Position numbers and translations under genes: made by a program. DNA of 64,000 nt from NCBI GenBank assembly GCA_020634395.1, contig JACKBU010000004.1, positions 62,001 to 126,000 on the forward strand. The letters are read 5' to 3'. Origin of the DNA: Ardenticatenaceae bacterium (lineage in GTDB: Bacteria > Chloroflexota > Anaerolineae > Promineifilales > Promineifilaceae). The notes under the pieces were generated by a model that was not told where the DNA came from, did not search any database, and saw nothing but the letters and a program-made list of their open reading frames with translations. Below, piece by piece: positions 24,345 to 33,212 of this stretch. Every line of letters begins with the position of its first letter. Within the stretch, counting starts at the first letter, position 1.

Positions 24345-25871
24345 ATGAAACAAATTGTGGAATGCGTGCCCAATTTTAGCAACGGCCGTAACCCCGAGAT
24401 CTACAATGGCATTGCTGAGGCGATTCGTTCTGTGGATGGTGTCCACGTTCTGGATGTCAGCGCCGACCCCGACCACAACCGCACGGTCATCACCTTTGTC
24501 GGGGCCCCGGCCAGTGTAGAAGAGGCCGCCTTCCGTTCTATTGCTTACGCCGCCCAACACATCAATCTGGACAACCACCAGGGTGAGCATCCCCGCATCG
24601 GCGCAACTGACGTTTGCCCCTTCATTCCCATCAAAAATATCAGCACCGACGAGTGTGTGGCTTTGGCCAATCGCCTGGGCCAACGCGTTGGCGAGGAACT
24701 GGGCGTGGCGGTCTATCTGTACGGCGACGCCGCCACCCGCCCGGAGCGCAAATCTTTGTCGGCCATTCGCAAGGGGGAGTACGAGTTGTGGAAGGAAGAG
24801 GTCGCCACCAACCCGGCGCGCCAGCCGGACTATGGCCCGGCCGAGCCCCAGCCCTGGGGGGCGACGGTGATTGGTGTACGGCCGTTTCTCATCGCCTACA
24901 ATATTTACCTCAACAGCGACAATGTCGACCTCGCTGACCAGATTGCCCGCCGGGTACGCTTCATCGGCGGCGGCCTGCGCTTTGTGCAGGCCAAGGGGTT
25001 CCTGGTCGAAGGCCAGGCCCAGGTCAGCATGAACCTGACCGACTTTGACAAGACGGCCGTGCACCACGTTCAGGAAATGGTGCGCCGCGAGGCCGCCCAC
25101 TACGGCCTTTCCATCACCAAAGCCGAACTCATCGGCCTGACGCCGCAAAAAGCGCTGCTGGACGCCGCCAAATGGTACCTGCAGCTCCACGATTTGAAAG
25201 ACGAGCAGGTGTTGGAGCATCGCCTGCAGGATGCCGCCGCCGAAGAAGCGGGCGATATTACCCCCAAAGCCTTCCTCGCGGCCACAGCCGAAGCCAGCCC
25301 CACGCCCGGCGGCGGCTCCGTGGCCGCCCTGGCCGGCGCGCTGGCCGCCGCCCTCACCCAGATGGTTGCCGGGCTGACCCTGGGGCGCAAAAAATATGCC
25401 GACGTGCAGGACAAAGCTGAGGCTGTTCTGGCGGAAGCCGATAATCTGCGGCAGCAGCTCACGGCGGCCATCTCGGAAGATGCAGCAGCCTACGGCCGTG
25501 TGATGGACGCTTTCCGCCAGAAAGACCAGGACGCCGACAGCCGCGCCGCCGCCATCGAGACGGCGACCATCGGCGCGGGCGAAGTGCCGCTGCGCGTAGC
25601 CCGCCTCAGCCGCGACGTGGTGTTCCTGGCGCAGCAAATTGTGGAAGTGGGCAATACCAACGCCGTCACCGATGCGGCGGCCGGGGCGCTGCTGGCGCAG
25701 ACGGCCGTGCGTGTGGCCGCTCTCAACGTCAAAATCAACGCCGTTAACCTGCAGGATCAAGATCTGGCCGCGCACTGGCGGAGGCAGGTGGACGATCTGG
25801 AGCAGGAAGCGGTGCAGCTGCTGGATGGCATCCTGGCGACGACGGCCGCGCGGGCGGGATTTGCTTTATGA
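24345..25871 (+). CDS. ftcD: Bifunctional formiminoglutamate formiminotransferase / formimino-THF cyclodeaminase
   Basis: 508 residues. The N-terminal part (1-300) is the formiminotransferase, with MKQIVECVPNFSNGRN at the start and DPDHNRTVITFVG. It moves the formimino group from N-formiminoglutamate to tetrahydrofolate in histidine breakdown. The C-terminal part (about 320-508) is the cyclodeaminase with ASPTPGGGSVAALAGALAAAL, which releases ammonia to give methenyl-THF. The fused arrangement is also found in animals and several bacteria. No hut genes are in the window, so it may serve one-carbon supply more broadly. ATG 24345 follows AGGAGAGG. Its stop overlaps the next start (ATGA). Confidence 0.93.
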   Translation: MKQIVECVPNFSNGRNPEIYNGIAEAIRSVDGVHVLDVSADPDHNRTVITFVGAPASVEEAAFRSIAYAAQHINLDNHQGEHPRIGATDVCPFIPIKNISTDECVALANRLGQRVGEELGVAVYLYGDAATRPERKSLSAIRKGEYELWKEEVATNPARQPDYGPAEPQPWGATVIGVRPFLIAYNIYLNSDNVDLADQIARRVRFIGGGLRFVQAKGFLVEGQAQVSMNLTDFDKTAVHHVQEMVRREAAHYGLSITKAELIGLTPQKALLDAAKWYLQLHDLKDEQVLEHRLQDAAAEEAGDITPKAFLAATAEASPTPGGGSVAALAGALAAALTQMVAGLTLGRKKYADVQDKAEAVLAEADNLRQQLTAAISEDAAAYGRVMDAFRQKDQDADSRAAAIETATIGAGEVPLRVARLSRDVVFLAQQIVEVGNTNAVTDAAAGALLAQTAVRVAALNVKINAVNLQDQDLAAHWRRQVDDLEQEAVQLLDGILATTAARAGFAL

Positions 25872-27022
25872 AACGGCCGTTTTTCTTGCTGCTGATTGGC
25901 GTGCTGGCGCTCGTCGGATTGGCGGCCTGCCAGCAGGCAGTGGTGGCCAACACGGCCGTCGGTCAGCCCACAGCCGTTTCCACGCCGCTGTCGACTCCGC
26001 CCAACACGGCGACGGCCGTGCCGCCGCCGCCCGCGCTGGTGGTCACATCCGCACCAGCGGCCAGTACTTCCTCGGAGACCGAACTGCCTTCGTTTGCTGC
26101 CGTCGATCCCGACGAGCTGACAAATGCCAAATTAGCCGCTGAGGAGACAGCCACGGCCGTAGCCACGCCAACAGAAAATACGGAAGATGTGGTGCAGGAA
26201 ACGGCCGTGCCCACCGAAACCGCGACACTGCCGCCCACCTTCACGCCGCCAGCCTTGCCCTTCACCTCCAACGAGGAGCACTACTGGCTCCAGCGCCCCA
26301 TCCCCGAAGGTGGCACCGTCTGGACCGACAAATCCTACTCTTACGGCAGCACGCGCGGCGGCGCCCTCAGCCCCCACCACGGCGTCGAATTTTACGTACC
26401 GACCGGCACGCAGGTTTTGGCCGCTGCCAGCGGCACGGTCGTTGTTGCCGGCAGTGACGCCGACGTGGCGTACGGGCCGCAGACCAATTTCTATGGCGAT
26501 CTGGTGGTCATCCAGTTGGATTCTACGCTGGACGGCCGTCCTGTTTACAATCTCTACGGCCATCTCTCGCAGATTCAGGTCAGCGAAGGGCAGCGTGTCT
26601 CGGCCTTTGATCCTATTGCCCTTTCCGGGGCCACTGGCGTGGCTGATGGACCGCACCTCCATTTTGAAGTGCGCCTCGACCAAAACAGCTACGACAACAC
26701 GCGCAACCCGCTGCTGTGGCTTTATCCCTTCCCCGATTATGGCACGGTTGCCGGGCGCATTACGCGGCCCAATGGCTCCCTGGTAGAAGAAGCGCCCGTC
26801 AGCCTGCGCCGTATTGACGCGCCCTCCCGCTACCTGGCAGCCACTTCTTACGCCGGTACTACCGTCAACCCCGACGACCAGTGGCAGGAAAACTTCGCCA
26901 TCGACGACGTACCAGCCGGCTACTACGAAATCACCGTGGGCAGCGGCAAAACAAAAGTCACCCAGGAATTGTGGGTCTTCCCCTATCGCACGAGTTTTGT
27001 GGAAATAGAGATTAGAGATTAG
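25868..27022 (+). CDS. M23-family peptidase lipoprotein
   Basis: 384 residues. A lipoprotein signal ends in LVGLAAC with Cys21. Residues 25-135 are a Thr/Pro/Ala-rich spacer with several octamer-derived TAV units. The LytM/M23 domain covers about 150-290: HHGVEFYVPTGT holds the first His, although Glu replaces the usual Asp of HxxxD, and HLHFEVRL supplies the HxH pair. YGHLS also fits M23. A C-terminal beta-domain follows. It should act on or bind peptidoglycan at the cell surface; the Asp-to-Glu change leaves catalysis uncertain. It overlaps ftcD by 4 bp, an odd functional pairing. Confidence 0.85.
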   Translation: MKRPFFLLLIGVLALVGLAACQQAVVANTAVGQPTAVSTPLSTPPNTATAVPPPPALVVTSAPAASTSSETELPSFAAVDPDELTNAKLAAEETATAVATPTENTEDVVQETAVPTETATLPPTFTPPALPFTSNEEHYWLQRPIPEGGTVWTDKSYSYGSTRGGALSPHHGVEFYVPTGTQVLAAASGTVVVAGSDADVAYGPQTNFYGDLVVIQLDSTLDGRPVYNLYGHLSQIQVSEGQRVSAFDPIALSGATGVADGPHLHFEVRLDQNSYDNTRNPLLWLYPFPDYGTVAGRITRPNGSLVEEAPVSLRRIDAPSRYLAATSYAGTTVNPDDQWQENFAIDDVPAGYYEITVGSGKTKVTQELWVFPYRTSFVEIEIRD

Positions 27023-27063
27023 AGACTGGAGACTATCGCAGTCTCCAATCTCCAGTCTCCCTC
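27003..27063. terminator. Word-repeat hairpin between convergent genes
   Basis: TGGAGACT-atcgc-AGTCTCCA near 27027-27047 forms the centre. Flanking AGAGATTAGAG and CAATCTCCAGTCTCC words extend both arms. It overlaps the stop of the M23 gene and lies just before the stop of the convergent SDR gene, so a two-way terminator role is plausible. The same words occur at 11767-11832. Confidence 0.6.
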
Positions 27064-27067
27064 CGCC

Positions 27068-27925
27068 CTAATCCAGGCGGTGCAGCCCCATCTGCGCCGC
27101 CACGATGCGGTCCAGCCAGCGGTCGGGCAGCCAGCGGGGGATAAGCCAGCCGGAAAACCGTTTGCGCGGGATGGGGTAACGCGCTTTCGGGTTTGCCACT
27201 TCCAACGCCTTAACGATAATGTCGCTCACCTTCTCGACCGGGATGGCCGATTCGCGCCGTTCAGCCACGGCTTCGGTCTGCATTTTGCGGATGATGTCGC
27301 CGTAGGGTGTGTCCAGGTACTGGTCGGCGCCGACGCTGGCTTTGTCGATGATGGGCGTGCTAGTCGTGCCCGGCTCCACGACGATGACGTCGATGCCATA
27401 GACGATCAACTCGCGTCGCAGCGCATCGGACAGACCTTCCAGAGCGTGCTTGGAGGCGGCATACGCGCCGAAAAACGGGTACGCGATCCGCCCGCTGACG
27501 GAGCCGACGTTGACAATACGGCCGTGCGGCTCCGGTGCATGAGGCCGCGCTCCCAAGAGCGGCAAAAACTGCTGGGTCACGTCCAGCAGGCCAAACAAAT
27601 TCACCTCAAACTGGCGGCGGAAATCTTCCAGGGGCATGTGGGCCAGCGGACCAAGGGTGGAGATACCGGCGTTGTTGACCAACCCGGCCAGGTTTTGCTC
27701 GCCTAAGGTAGCCTGGACCTGGGAAACGGCCGTTCCCACCCCGTCATGGTCCGTCACGTCAAACACCAGGGGCGTAAACCGCTCGCCCAATTCGGCCTGC
27801 ACGCGCGCGGCGTCCGCCGGCTGGCGCACGCTGCCGAATACGTTGTAGCCGTAGCTTGCCAGGCGCACGGCCGTCGCCAGCCCAATGCCGGAGGAAACCC
27901 CGGTTATCATTACAGATTTGGTCAT
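27068..27925 (-). CDS. Short-chain dehydrogenase/reductase (SDR)
   Basis: 285 residues of the classical SDR type. The cofactor motif TGVSSGIG is at residues 8-15, NNAG follows in LVNNAGISTLG, and the catalytic Ser and YxxxK are in VGSVSGRIAYPFFGAYAASK. A basic Arg follows the second strand (FGSVRQ), compatible with NADP(H). The substrate is unknown; the sequence resembles retinol-dehydrogenase-like or 17-beta-HSD-like SDRs. Its start overlaps the stop of the moeA-like gene by 4 bp (ATGA), so it is co-expressed with it. Confidence 0.92.
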   Translation of the reverse strand: MTKSVMITGVSSGIGLATAVRLASYGYNVFGSVRQPADAARVQAELGERFTPLVFDVTDHDGVGTAVSQVQATLGEQNLAGLVNNAGISTLGPLAHMPLEDFRRQFEVNLFGLLDVTQQFLPLLGARPHAPEPHGRIVNVGSVSGRIAYPFFGAYAASKHALEGLSDALRRELIVYGIDVIVVEPGTTSTPIIDKASVGADQYLDTPYGDIIRKMQTEAVAERRESAIPVEKVSDIIVKALEVANPKARYPIPRKRFSGWLIPRWLPDRWLDRIVAAQMGLHRLD

Positions 27926-29955
27926 GTGGTCATTCTCCGTGTCTCTCCCATGTGGGTGATGTCGTAGCCGGGCAGGGCGGTAACGGCCGTTCTGAAGGCC
28001 TCATCGTGCAGCAGTTCCAGCAGCGGCCGCAGCAGGTCGCTCTCGTAGGTGGCCAGCGTCATCACCAGTTCATAGCGCTCGTGGGTCAGCGGCACAAAAT
28101 CAAGCTGCAAGGCGCGCGCCGCCGCCTGAATGCCCAGCCCGGCAGCGGCCGTGCCGGAAGCGACAGCCGCTGCCACTGCCAGATGGGTGTATTCCTCGTG
28201 GTCATAGCCGGCCACGTCGCCGGGCTGAATGCCGCGCTGCCCCAGTTCATATTCCAGCAGCACGCGCGTGCCCGCGCCGCGCTGCCGGTTGACGATACGC
28301 ACACCCGCCTGGGCCGCGTCGGCCCAATCGGCGAGGCCGCGCGGGTTGCCCGGCGGCACAATCCAGCCCTGCTCGCGCCCCACCAGCGTTACCAGCACAA
28401 TTTCCTGGCCGGGCAGATAGCGGCGCACGTAGCTGTCGTTGTAAGTCCCACTGTCAGGGTCCAACAGGTGGCAGCCGCCAAAGTGGGATTCGCCGCGCCG
28501 CAGGGCCATCAGCCCGCCCAAACTGCCCACGTTGGCCGAGGAAAGGCGCAGCCCGGCGGCCTTTTCGGCCAGGAACTGGGCCAGCAGGTCCAGGGTCAGG
28601 TCATGGCTGCCGATGGCGACCAGCGTGCGCTCGATGTCGCGCGGGGGGCGGTAGAGATGGACGGTAACGGCCGTGCCGGCGTTCAATCCTTCGCTAAAAC
28701 GGGGCACGCGCACCAACCCATCGGCCCGCACCAGCGAGGTGATGACGCCCGCGCCGCGATTTAAGGGCGTTGCCAGCACCCGGTCGCCCACTTGGCCCAC
28801 GGCCACGCGCACAAAATCGTCATCGCCGGTGGGCGAATTGAGCTTGCGCGTGAGGGTGGCCTGCAGGGTGGGCGGCTCGTAGGGCGGCTGGCCTTGCCAG
28901 CGGGCCAGCAGCGGCTCCACAAAGATTTCGCCGGTCAGGGCGGCGCTGACGGGATAGCCGGGCACGCCGATGATGGGGACCGGGGAGTGGGGAGTGGGGG
29001 ATGCGGCGTGCGGCGCGATAAGGCCGAGGATGACGGGGTGGCCGGGACGCACGGCGACGCCGTGGACGAGCAGTTGGCCCAACTCTCTGACGACATGGGC
29101 GGTGTAATCTTCGCTGCCGGCCGAGGAACCGGCGTTGATGAGGATGAGGTCGTGGGTTTGGGCGGCTTGCTGCACGGCCGTTTTGATTGCCGCCAAATCA
29201 TCGGCCACAATGGGCCAGCGAGTGGGCGCGCCGCCCCATTCGGCCACCTGGGCGGCCAGTACCAGGCTGTTGTATTCGATGATCTGCCCGGGGGCGAGGC
29301 CGGAAACGGCCGTTTCCGCCGCCACCAGTTCGGAGCCGGTGGGGATGATGGCCACAGACGGCCGTCGGTACACCGTCACCGTGGCATGGCCGGAACCGGC
29401 CAGCGCGCCCAGATCCACCGGGCGCAGCTTGTGGTTAGCGGGCAGCACCAATTCCGTGGCCACCATGTCTTCGCCCATGGGGCGCACGTGCTGCCAGGGC
29501 GGCAGCGCGGCGCGAATTTCGATGCCCGGCCCCGCTTCATCGCTGACGGCCTGGGTGTGTTCGATCATAACGACAGCGTTGGCCCAGGCGGGCAGGGGGT
29601 GGCCAGTGTTGACGGCCTGCGCCGGGCGGCGGGCGCGCTCGGCGTCTTCGGGGCTGTCGACCAGGGTAAAGCGCACGGGGTGGGTTTCGGCTGCTCCGGC
29701 GCTGTCCTGGGCGCGCAGGGCGAAGCCGTCCATGGCGCTGGCGTGGTAGTGGGGGGAGGAGAGTTTGGCCCACACGGCCGTGGCGGTGATACGGCCGTGC
29801 GCCTCGGCAACGAGGATTGTTTCGGCGGCCAGCGGCTGCCACAGACCAACCGCCTCTAAAGCCTGGCGCAGCGCCCGCTGCGCTTCGGCCAGGGGAATAT
29901 CTTCCAGGTATACGTGTCGCTTCAATAGCGTTTGTCCAGATTCAGGTTGGGGCAT
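27922..29955 (-). CDS. MoeA-like molybdopterin molybdotransferase fused to a periplasmic-binding-protein-like domain
   Basis: About 677 residues. The first 420 are MoeA: an N-terminal HVYLEDIPLAEA segment, MDGFALRA, the MoCF core with IPTGSELV and IVADD, INAGSSAG and a C-terminal beta-domain. MoeA inserts molybdate into adenylated molybdopterin. The last 210 residues resemble a substrate-binding domain (SSANVGSLGGLMALRRGESHF, RQRGAGTRVLLEYEL, GIQAAARALQLDFVPL), as in MoeA–PBP fusions of anaerobes and archaea. ATG 29955 fits the family start; ATG 30027 would add 24 residues. A tandem-word repeat is translated as SPTPHSPVP near 28978-29007. Confidence 0.88.
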   Translation of the reverse strand: MPQPESGQTLLKRHVYLEDIPLAEAQRALRQALEAVGLWQPLAAETILVAEAHGRITATAVWAKLSSPHYHASAMDGFALRAQDSAGAAETHPVRFTLVDSPEDAERARRPAQAVNTGHPLPAWANAVVMIEHTQAVSDEAGPGIEIRAALPPWQHVRPMGEDMVATELVLPANHKLRPVDLGALAGSGHATVTVYRRPSVAIIPTGSELVAAETAVSGLAPGQIIEYNSLVLAAQVAEWGGAPTRWPIVADDLAAIKTAVQQAAQTHDLILINAGSSAGSEDYTAHVVRELGQLLVHGVAVRPGHPVILGLIAPHAASPTPHSPVPIIGVPGYPVSAALTGEIFVEPLLARWQGQPPYEPPTLQATLTRKLNSPTGDDDFVRVAVGQVGDRVLATPLNRGAGVITSLVRADGLVRVPRFSEGLNAGTAVTVHLYRPPRDIERTLVAIGSHDLTLDLLAQFLAEKAAGLRLSSANVGSLGGLMALRRGESHFGGCHLLDPDSGTYNDSYVRRYLPGQEIVLVTLVGREQGWIVPPGNPRGLADWADAAQAGVRIVNRQRGAGTRVLLEYELGQRGIQPGDVAGYDHEEYTHLAVAAAVASGTAAAGLGIQAAARALQLDFVPLTHERYELVMTLATYESDLLRPLLELLHDEAFRTAVTALPGYDITHMGETRRMTT

Positions 29956-30081
29956 GGGACAGAGAATGAGGAGCTGGCGGCGGGTAGTGTTTGCTCTCCG
30001 GTCCCGACGCACCGCCTGACAATGCATTGAATTATGGGCCTATTATCCACAAAGCGACCGGAACTGACCATGTATGGAGGT

Positions 30082-30119
30082 GAGCAGGGAGGGGAAACGG
30101 CCGTTTCCCCTCCCTGCTC
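30082..30119. repeat. 38-bp perfect palindrome centred on ACGGCCGT
   Basis: Positions 30082-30100 are exactly complementary to 30101-30119 with no loop. The centre is GGGGAAACGGCCGTTTCCCC. It lies in the gap between the 43-residue gene and the moeA-like gene, both leftward, so it may end the former transcript or extrude as a cruciform. Confidence 0.9.
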
Positions 30120-30137
30120 GCCATCGCGCATCCGCTC

Positions 30138-30269
30138 TCAGACCGCACTGTTCAGCAGCACCAGGCCGATTCCCAAAGCCAGCAAAACCAGGCTCAAAAC
30201 GAACAAAGTCAGGATGGTGCCGTTGCTTTTCTTACCAAAGCGGCAGCGAACAAAAAACAGGTTGTGCAT
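30138..30269 (-). CDS. Small membrane protein, 43 residues
   Basis: ATG 30269 follows the ribosome site GGAGAAACCC, and the frame ends with TGA at 30138. The product starts MHNLFFVRCRFGKKSNG and then forms one hydrophobic helix (TILTLFVLSLVLLALGIGLVLL). A basic N-terminus plus one helix suggests an inner-membrane peptide with its N-terminus inside. It lies 39 bp after the Apt-like gene on the same strand and is followed by the 38-bp palindrome. Function unknown. Confidence 0.6.
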   Translation of the reverse strand: MHNLFFVRCRFGKKSNGTILTLFVLSLVLLALGIGLVLLNSAV

Positions 30270-30308
30270 GGGTTTCTCCTTTGGCGCACTTTCAGGCCAA
30301 TCGCCGGG

Positions 30309-30830
30309 TCACGCTTCCACCGGCTGCATATCGTACCAGAGGGAATGGCAGAAATAGTTCTGGCGCAGGCGCGCCGCGCCGGGATTGGCATCGATGTTGA
30401 TGGCGGCAATGCCGGCGATACGGCCGTTTTGCTGCTCAATGAGGGAAACGGCCGTCTGTGCCTGCGCCCCGGTTTCGATCCATTCATCCACGAGCAGTAC
30501 GCGGTCGCCCGGCCGGATGATTCCCTGGCGGATTTCCAGAACTTTCTCCTGCCCTGAATAGTCCACCAGCGCGGCCCTCGCCACGGCCACGGGCAGCTTG
30601 CCCCCTTTGCGAATGGGGATGAAGCCTTTTTTCAGGCGCAGTGCCAGCGCGGTTCCCAGGATAAATCCCAGGGCGTCGATGCCGGCTACGTAGTCGAGCG
30701 GCATGGCCGCGAACGGCGCGGCCAGGTCGTCTACCAGCCGGGCAAATGCGGCCGGATCGGCAAACAGGGGGGTCACGTCGCAGCGTGGACCGGAGGTTTG
30801 GGTGTCAATCAAGCGCAGGTAATCTTTCAT
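30309..30830 (-). CDS. apt: Adenine phosphoribosyltransferase-like protein
   Basis: 173 residues, the usual size for Apt. TPLFADPAAFARLVDDL, YVAGIDALGFILGTALALRL and FIPIRKGGKLP match Apt closely. The PRPP loop is VLLVDEWIETGAQ, where Apt normally has VDD-x-x-ATGGT, so the DD pair is DE and the loop is changed. This may indicate another purine or a relaxed substrate. The enzyme would make AMP from adenine and PRPP. ATG 30830 fits the family start. Confidence 0.85.
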   Translation of the reverse strand: MKDYLRLIDTQTSGPRCDVTPLFADPAAFARLVDDLAAPFAAMPLDYVAGIDALGFILGTALALRLKKGFIPIRKGGKLPVAVARAALVDYSGQEKVLEIRQGIIRPGDRVLLVDEWIETGAQAQTAVSLIEQQNGRIAGIAAINIDANPGAARLRQNYFCHSLWYDMQPVEA

Positions 30831-30950
30831 GCAGGCCAGTATACAGAAAAACAGCCACAGGCAAAACGGGGTGACGGCCGTTCCTTGCCCCCCTTTATCA
30901 CCCACACTACAATTCCCGCGAACGCATAAACCCATTACCAGGAGCCGCCT

Positions 30951-33104
30951 ATGATTCACTACAACTCTGATACCCGCACCTTCAACCTGACCGGCCAAAA
31001 CAGCCACTACGCCATGATGGTGGACGGCGACGGCCGTCTCCTCCACCTCGCCTGGGGACCAACGCCGAACCCGGTTACAGGCCACAACCGCTTCACCCCA
31101 CCCGGCCAAAGCTCCTTCGAATTCCAGGGCCAGCGCCATGAACTGCCCGCCTATGGCCCCATCTCCGTCCACGAAGTGGCCCTCAAAGTCAGCTTCCCCA
31201 ATCCATCCGCTCCCGACCATCCCATCCGCGACGTGCGCCTCGTCTACACCGGCCACGAAATCGAAGAAAACGCTCAATTGCCCTCATCCTCCTCTTCACT
31301 CCGCACTCCGCACTCCACACTCCGCATTTCTCTAACGGATTCGCTCCAGCCGCTCATCGTCACCCTCTGCTACCGCTTGTTCCCGGCCTACGACATCATC
31401 GAGCGCTGGTGCGAACTCACCAACACCGGCCCCGACCCCCTCGCCATCGAAAAGCTGGACTTTGCCGCCCTGCACCTACCGCCCGGCTCCACCGAGGTGG
31501 CGACGGTGCATGGCGCGTGGGCGGCCGAATTCACGGCGCAGCGTCACGTGCTGCCGGTGGGCAGTTTCAGCGTGGGCCACCGCAGCGTGCAAACCGGCCA
31601 CGCCTTCAACCCCTTCTTCCTGGCGAATCGCCCCGGTCACGCCACCGAGGAGAGCGGCCCGGTCTACTTTGGCGCGCTGGCCTTCAGCGGCGCGTGGCAG
31701 CTTACCTTCGAGCATCAGCACAGCGGCGACGTGCGCGTTTTTGGCGGCTACAACCCGTTCGACTTTGCCCTCACTTTGCCGTCCGGCAAGACCCATACCA
31801 CGCCCGCCTTTGTCTGCGGCGTTAGCGGCGAGGGGTGGGGCGGGGCCAGCCGCCGTCTGCACGCCTTCATCCGCGACGCGGTACTGCCCAATGCCGCGCC
31901 GCGCCCGGTGCTGTACAACAGTTGGGAGGCCACCTACTTCGCCCTCAGCCATGAGGGGCAGGCGGCGCTGGCGCGTAAAGCGGCGGCCATTGGGGTGGAG
32001 CTGTTTGTGGTGGACGATGGCTGGTTTGGCGGACGGCGCAGCCCGCTGTCCGGGCTGGGCGATTGGACCGTCAGCCCGGAGGTGTTCCCGCGCGGCCTCC
32101 AGCCGCTCATCGAGGAGGTGCACGCGCTGGGGATGCAGTTTGGCCTGTGGTTCGAGCCGGAAATGGTTAATCCTGATTCCGATCTCTACCGGCAGCATCC
32201 TGACTGGGTGCTGCATTTCCCCGGCCGCCCACGCACGGAGGCCCGGATGCAGTTGGTGTTGGATTACGGCCGTCCTGAAGTCATCGACCACATCTTCAAC
32301 GCCCTCGACGCCATCCTGGCCGCCCACGACATCGACTTCATCAAGTGGGACATGAACCGCAACGTGACGGAACCCGGCTCGGTGGCGGGCAAGGCCATCT
32401 GGCGCGCCCACGCCGCCGGGGTGTATGGGCTGATGGACCGCCTGCGGCAAAAGTACCCCAACCTGGCCTTGCAAAGCTGCTCCGGCGGCGGCGGGCGGGT
32501 GGATTTGGGCATCTTGCGGCGGGTGGACCAGGTATGGACCAGCGACAATACCGACGCCCTCGACCGGCTGGGCATTCAGGAGGGCTTTTCGCTGGCTTAC
32601 CCGGCGCGCATCATGGAGGCGTGGGTGACGCACGAGAAGAACCACCAGACCGGCCGCGTGCTGGACCTGTCTACGCGCTTCGACGTGGCGATGCGCGGCG
32701 TGCTGGGCATTGGCTCGGACCTGAACGCTTTGAGCGAAGCGGAGCTGGCCGACTTTGCCGGTTATATCGCCTTTTACAAGCGCTTCCGCCACGTGGTGCA
32801 GACCGGCGACCTGTACCGGTTGGAAACGCTGGCGGAGCAGGGCGCGTCTACCTGGCTGTTTGTGCTGCCGGACCAGAGTGAGGCGGTTTATTCCGTCGCC
32901 GTGCATGATCATTTGATCGGCCGGCACCGCGCCCCGGCTGCCTTGCGCGGACTCAATCCGACGGCCGTTTACACCGTTCTGGACCGCCACGATCGGGCCA
33001 TCGCCCACCTGTCCGGCGCGGACCTGATGGCCCAGGGCATCCCCGGCGATACGTTTGGTCCGGCGGGCTACAGCCGGACGCTGCACTTGAAAATTATAAA
33101 GTGA
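30951..33104 (+). CDS. Alpha-galactosidase (GH36)
   Basis: 717 residues, normal for GH36 subgroup I. An N-terminal beta-sandwich (about 1-330) precedes the barrel. The nucleophile is Asp467 in IKWDMNR, the acid/base Asp532 in TSDNTDAL, and LFVVDDGWFGGR and GLWFEPEMVNPDSDLY line the active site. It cleaves terminal alpha-galactose from melibiose or raffinose-type sugars. No signal peptide is present, so it works in the cytoplasm on sugars imported by the GPH transporter downstream. ATG 30951 follows CAGGAG. A tandem-word repeat at 31287-31327 is translated as a Ser/Thr-Pro stretch (SSLRTPHSTLRIS). Confidence 0.95.
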   Translation: MIHYNSDTRTFNLTGQNSHYAMMVDGDGRLLHLAWGPTPNPVTGHNRFTPPGQSSFEFQGQRHELPAYGPISVHEVALKVSFPNPSAPDHPIRDVRLVYTGHEIEENAQLPSSSSSLRTPHSTLRISLTDSLQPLIVTLCYRLFPAYDIIERWCELTNTGPDPLAIEKLDFAALHLPPGSTEVATVHGAWAAEFTAQRHVLPVGSFSVGHRSVQTGHAFNPFFLANRPGHATEESGPVYFGALAFSGAWQLTFEHQHSGDVRVFGGYNPFDFALTLPSGKTHTTPAFVCGVSGEGWGGASRRLHAFIRDAVLPNAAPRPVLYNSWEATYFALSHEGQAALARKAAAIGVELFVVDDGWFGGRRSPLSGLGDWTVSPEVFPRGLQPLIEEVHALGMQFGLWFEPEMVNPDSDLYRQHPDWVLHFPGRPRTEARMQLVLDYGRPEVIDHIFNALDAILAAHDIDFIKWDMNRNVTEPGSVAGKAIWRAHAAGVYGLMDRLRQKYPNLALQSCSGGGGRVDLGILRRVDQVWTSDNTDALDRLGIQEGFSLAYPARIMEAWVTHEKNHQTGRVLDLSTRFDVAMRGVLGIGSDLNALSEAELADFAGYIAFYKRFRHVVQTGDLYRLETLAEQGASTWLFVLPDQSEAVYSVAVHDHLIGRHRAPAALRGLNPTAVYTVLDRHDRAIAHLSGADLMAQGIPGDTFGPAGYSRTLHLKIIK

Positions 33105-33161
33105 TGCGTGATGCGTGATGCGTGATTCGTAACCTTCACGCATCACGCTTCACGCTTCACG
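33101..33161. repeat. Word-repeat hairpin (GTGATGC words)
   Basis: Three tandem GTGATGC words that include the stop codon of the alpha-galactosidase gene face CACGCATCACGCTTCACGC-type words after a short loop. It lies between the galactosidase and transporter genes. Confidence 0.75.
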
Positions 33162-33212
33162 TCGGACTCCACGAAGTCCCAAAGTTCCATCCCATTTCAA
33201 TCAGGAGACATT

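Noticed and set aside
24198..25775. 525-codon minus-strand open frame over ftcD
   Set aside because: It is a shadow of the strongly conserved FtcD reading frame and has no recognisable motifs.
28792..29859. 355-codon plus-strand open frame over the moeA-like gene
   Set aside because: Its Gly/Gln/His-rich translation is typical of an antisense shadow in GC-rich DNA.
31476..33146. 556-codon minus-strand open frame over the GH36 gene
   Set aside because: The plus strand encodes an unmistakable alpha-galactosidase. The minus frame is low-complexity and runs into the word-repeat hairpin.
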